DNA from: Acidobacteriota bacterium
GTDB taxonomy: Bacteria > Acidobacteriota > Terriglobia > Terriglobales > Acidobacteriaceae
Assembly: GCA_003225595.1 (NCBI GenBank)
Contig: QIAR01000289.1
Coordinates: 1 to 6,558, forward strand
DNA length: 6,558 bases
Direction of reading: 5' to 3'
Positions 5,302 to 6,558 of this stretch are shown piece by piece. A program made the position numbers and the translations under genes. How positions within the stretch are numbered: position 1 is the first letter of the stretch; each line of letters starts with the position of its first letter. The notes beneath the pieces were generated by a model, which did no database searches, had not been told where the DNA came from, and saw only the letters and a list, made by a program, of their open reading frames with translations.

Positions 5302-6558
5302 GTGGTTCTCGAGCTTAAGTCCACTAACAGGGTAAAACAAACGAGATTAAGGCTGATATGTCCGAAGTCCCAGTCGTTCGGTTCGGCCATTGCCACCGGA
5401 GTACTGCTCGCCGCCATTAGCTCACTCTCGTCACAGAGTTGGGCGAATGCGAAATCCCCACCTTATCCGAACATGGTTATCAAGTGGAACAACGCAGCTT
5501 TAAAAGGAATTCGTGATTCCAAACTGGGAGCGCCCATGATTTCCCGGGTGCTGGCCATCGTCCACACCTGCATGTACGACGCGTGGGCTGCGTACGACGA
5601 TCGTGCGCTGGGCACTCAACTGCAGGGAGCGTTACGCCGCCCCGCCTCGGAACGAACCTTAGCCAACAAGCAGGAGGCCATCAGCTACGCAGCCTATCGT
5701 GCGCTAGCTGATGTTTTGCCTGTTAACACGAAGTCTGTTTACCAACCCCTTATGCAGCAGCTTGGGTATGATCCCGACGACATGTCCACCGATATTGATA
5801 CGCCGGTTGGAATCGGAAATGTAGCGTGCGCCGCCGTTCTCGAATTCCGCCATCACGATAAATCGAACCAGTTGGGAGATCTCGCCCAAGGGCCGTACGC
5901 GGACTGGACTGGTTATGCTCCCGTGAATAAGCCCACGTCTGTTCCGGCGCGAATGCCAGCCTCCGACCCGAACCATTGGCAGCCTCTTACCTATGTGGAT
6001 TCCACGGGCAGCTTGGTCACCCGACGATTCGTCGGGGCTCAGTGGCGCGACGTAACTCCGTTCACCATGCCCAGGGGAGATGAGTATCGATGGTTGGTGC
6101 GCTTGTTCGGTCCTGCAACTTACGGGTCGGCGGAATACCAGCAACAAGCCGAGGAACTAGTCGAGATCAGTGCCGGACTGACGGATCGGCAAAAGATGAT
6201 CTCCGAATACTGGTCGGACGGGCCGAATTCGGAGCAGGCACCGGGACATTGGGCTCTCTTCGCGCAGCTCGTATCGGCAAGGGATCATCACAGCCTCGAT
6301 GATGACGTGAAGATGTTTTTTGCGCTAACCAACGCGATCTTCGATGCGGGTATCTCGGCCTGGGGCGCGAAACGCGCTTACGATTCTGTGCGTCCGGTTA
6401 CGGCAATACCGTTGTTATTCAAAGGCAGAAAAATTCGAGCATGGGGCGGTCCGGGAAAAGGCACAGTGGAAATGGATGGTTCGCAGTGGATGCCTTACCA
6501 ACTTGCGTCGTTCCCCACTCCTCCATTTCCAGATTACGTTTCGGGCCACAGCACGTAT
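5302..6558 (+). CDS. Vanadium-dependent haloperoxidase / PAP2-superfamily protein (exported, cut by right edge)
   Basis: Vanadium haloperoxidases oxidise halides with peroxide at a vanadate site; relatives are acid phosphatases with the same pocket. This 419-codon partial frame has WGAKRAYDSVRP, giving the KX6RP motif (Lys 357, Arg 364) with a Trp three residues before the Lys. It ends with TPPFPDYVSGHSTY, giving Ser 414, Gly 415 and the acid-base His 416. Order and spacing resemble fungal vanadium chloroperoxidase (K353, R360, S402-G403-H404). The Phe five residues before the Ser matches the chloroperoxidase Phe397 position, where bromoperoxidases carry His. The final Arg and vanadate-ligand His lie beyond the edge. 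The N-terminus has a hydrophobic run GSAIATGVLLAAISSLSS then WANA, a plausible signal peptide. The start is uncertain: no in-frame ATG exists before 5473, which would remove the signal peptide. GTG 5302 is chosen; GTG 5272 (CAAGG 7 nt upstream) and CTG 5353 are alternatives. Confidence 0.85.
   Translation, partial: MVLELKSTNRVKQTRLRLICPKSQSFGSAIATGVLLAAISSLSSQSWANAKSPPYPNMVIKWNNAALKGIRDSKLGAPMISRVLAIVHTCMYDAWAAYDDRALGTQLQGALRRPASERTLANKQEAISYAAYRALADVLPVNTKSVYQPLMQQLGYDPDDMSTDIDTPVGIGNVACAAVLEFRHHDKSNQLGDLAQGPYADWTGYAPVNKPTSVPARMPASDPNHWQPLTYVDSTGSLVTRRFVGAQWRDVTPFTMPRGDEYRWLVRLFGPATYGSAEYQQQAEELVEISAGLTDRQKMISEYWSDGPNSEQAPGHWALFAQLVSARDHHSLDDDVKMFFALTNAIFDAGISAWGAKRAYDSVRPVTAIPLLFKGRKIRAWGGPGKGTVEMDGSQWMPYQLASFPTPPFPDYVSGHSTY

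Noticed and set aside
5113..5340. 75-codon minus-strand frame in the spacer
   Set aside because: It has no signal, domain or ribosome site, and it overlaps the 3' end of the upstream gene and the 5' end of the downstream gene.

Overview
The window looks like chromosomal DNA of a GC-rich soil bacterium, most likely of the Acidobacteriota. This is inferred from three things. The intergenic DNA carries repeats of the 'TCATTTCGAGCGAAGCGA' type plus GC-rich palindromes, a style I associate with acidobacterial genomes. There is a short tandem heptamer repeat of the TTAGTCGT/TGGTCGT type. The large surface protein combines repeated beta-sandwich modules with bacterial Ig-like domains. No marker gene here settles the taxonomy.

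Layout. (1) Positions 1-868, minus strand: the N-terminal two thirds of selB, the selenocysteine-specific elongation factor, running off the left edge. (2) Positions 869-2090: about 1.2 kb with no convincing gene. It starts with small repeats (heptamers near 931-954, a 12-bp direct repeat at 974-1002). It then holds two full and one partial copy of a ~350-390 bp repeat, each with strong GC hairpins; the two full copies also contain a nested 13-bp tandem array (5 units in the first, 7 in the second). (3) Positions 2169-4607, plus strand: a large, probably exported protein with four similar beta-sandwich modules, a Big_2-like domain, an Ig-like domain and a Cys-rich C-terminal segment. An unexplained 19-codon signal-peptide-like ORF lies just upstream in the same frame, cut off by two stops. 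(4) Positions 4598-5119, plus: a small protein with two segments resembling STN/secretin N-terminal folds. Its reading frame overlaps the end of the big gene and it seems to lack its own N-terminus. (5) Positions 5120-5301: a short spacer with inverted repeats and a 49-codon ORF of doubtful status. (6) Position 5302 to the right edge, plus: a predicted exported enzyme of the vanadium-dependent haloperoxidase / PAP2 superfamily. It has the KX6RP and SGH motifs and is cut by the window edge just after the catalytic histidine motif.

How they may work together. selB belongs to selenoprotein translation and points away from the rest; the repeat block separates it from the plus-strand genes. The three plus-strand genes are collinear, and each product looks exported or cell-envelope associated, so a surface or secretion function is a reasonable guess. 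The apparent loss of a clean start at each plus-strand gene (stop-interrupted signal peptide, out-of-frame overlap, no ATG at the third) suggests either decay and recombination at this locus or unusual starts. I see no defence system, CRISPR array, tRNA, rRNA, transposase or integrase.
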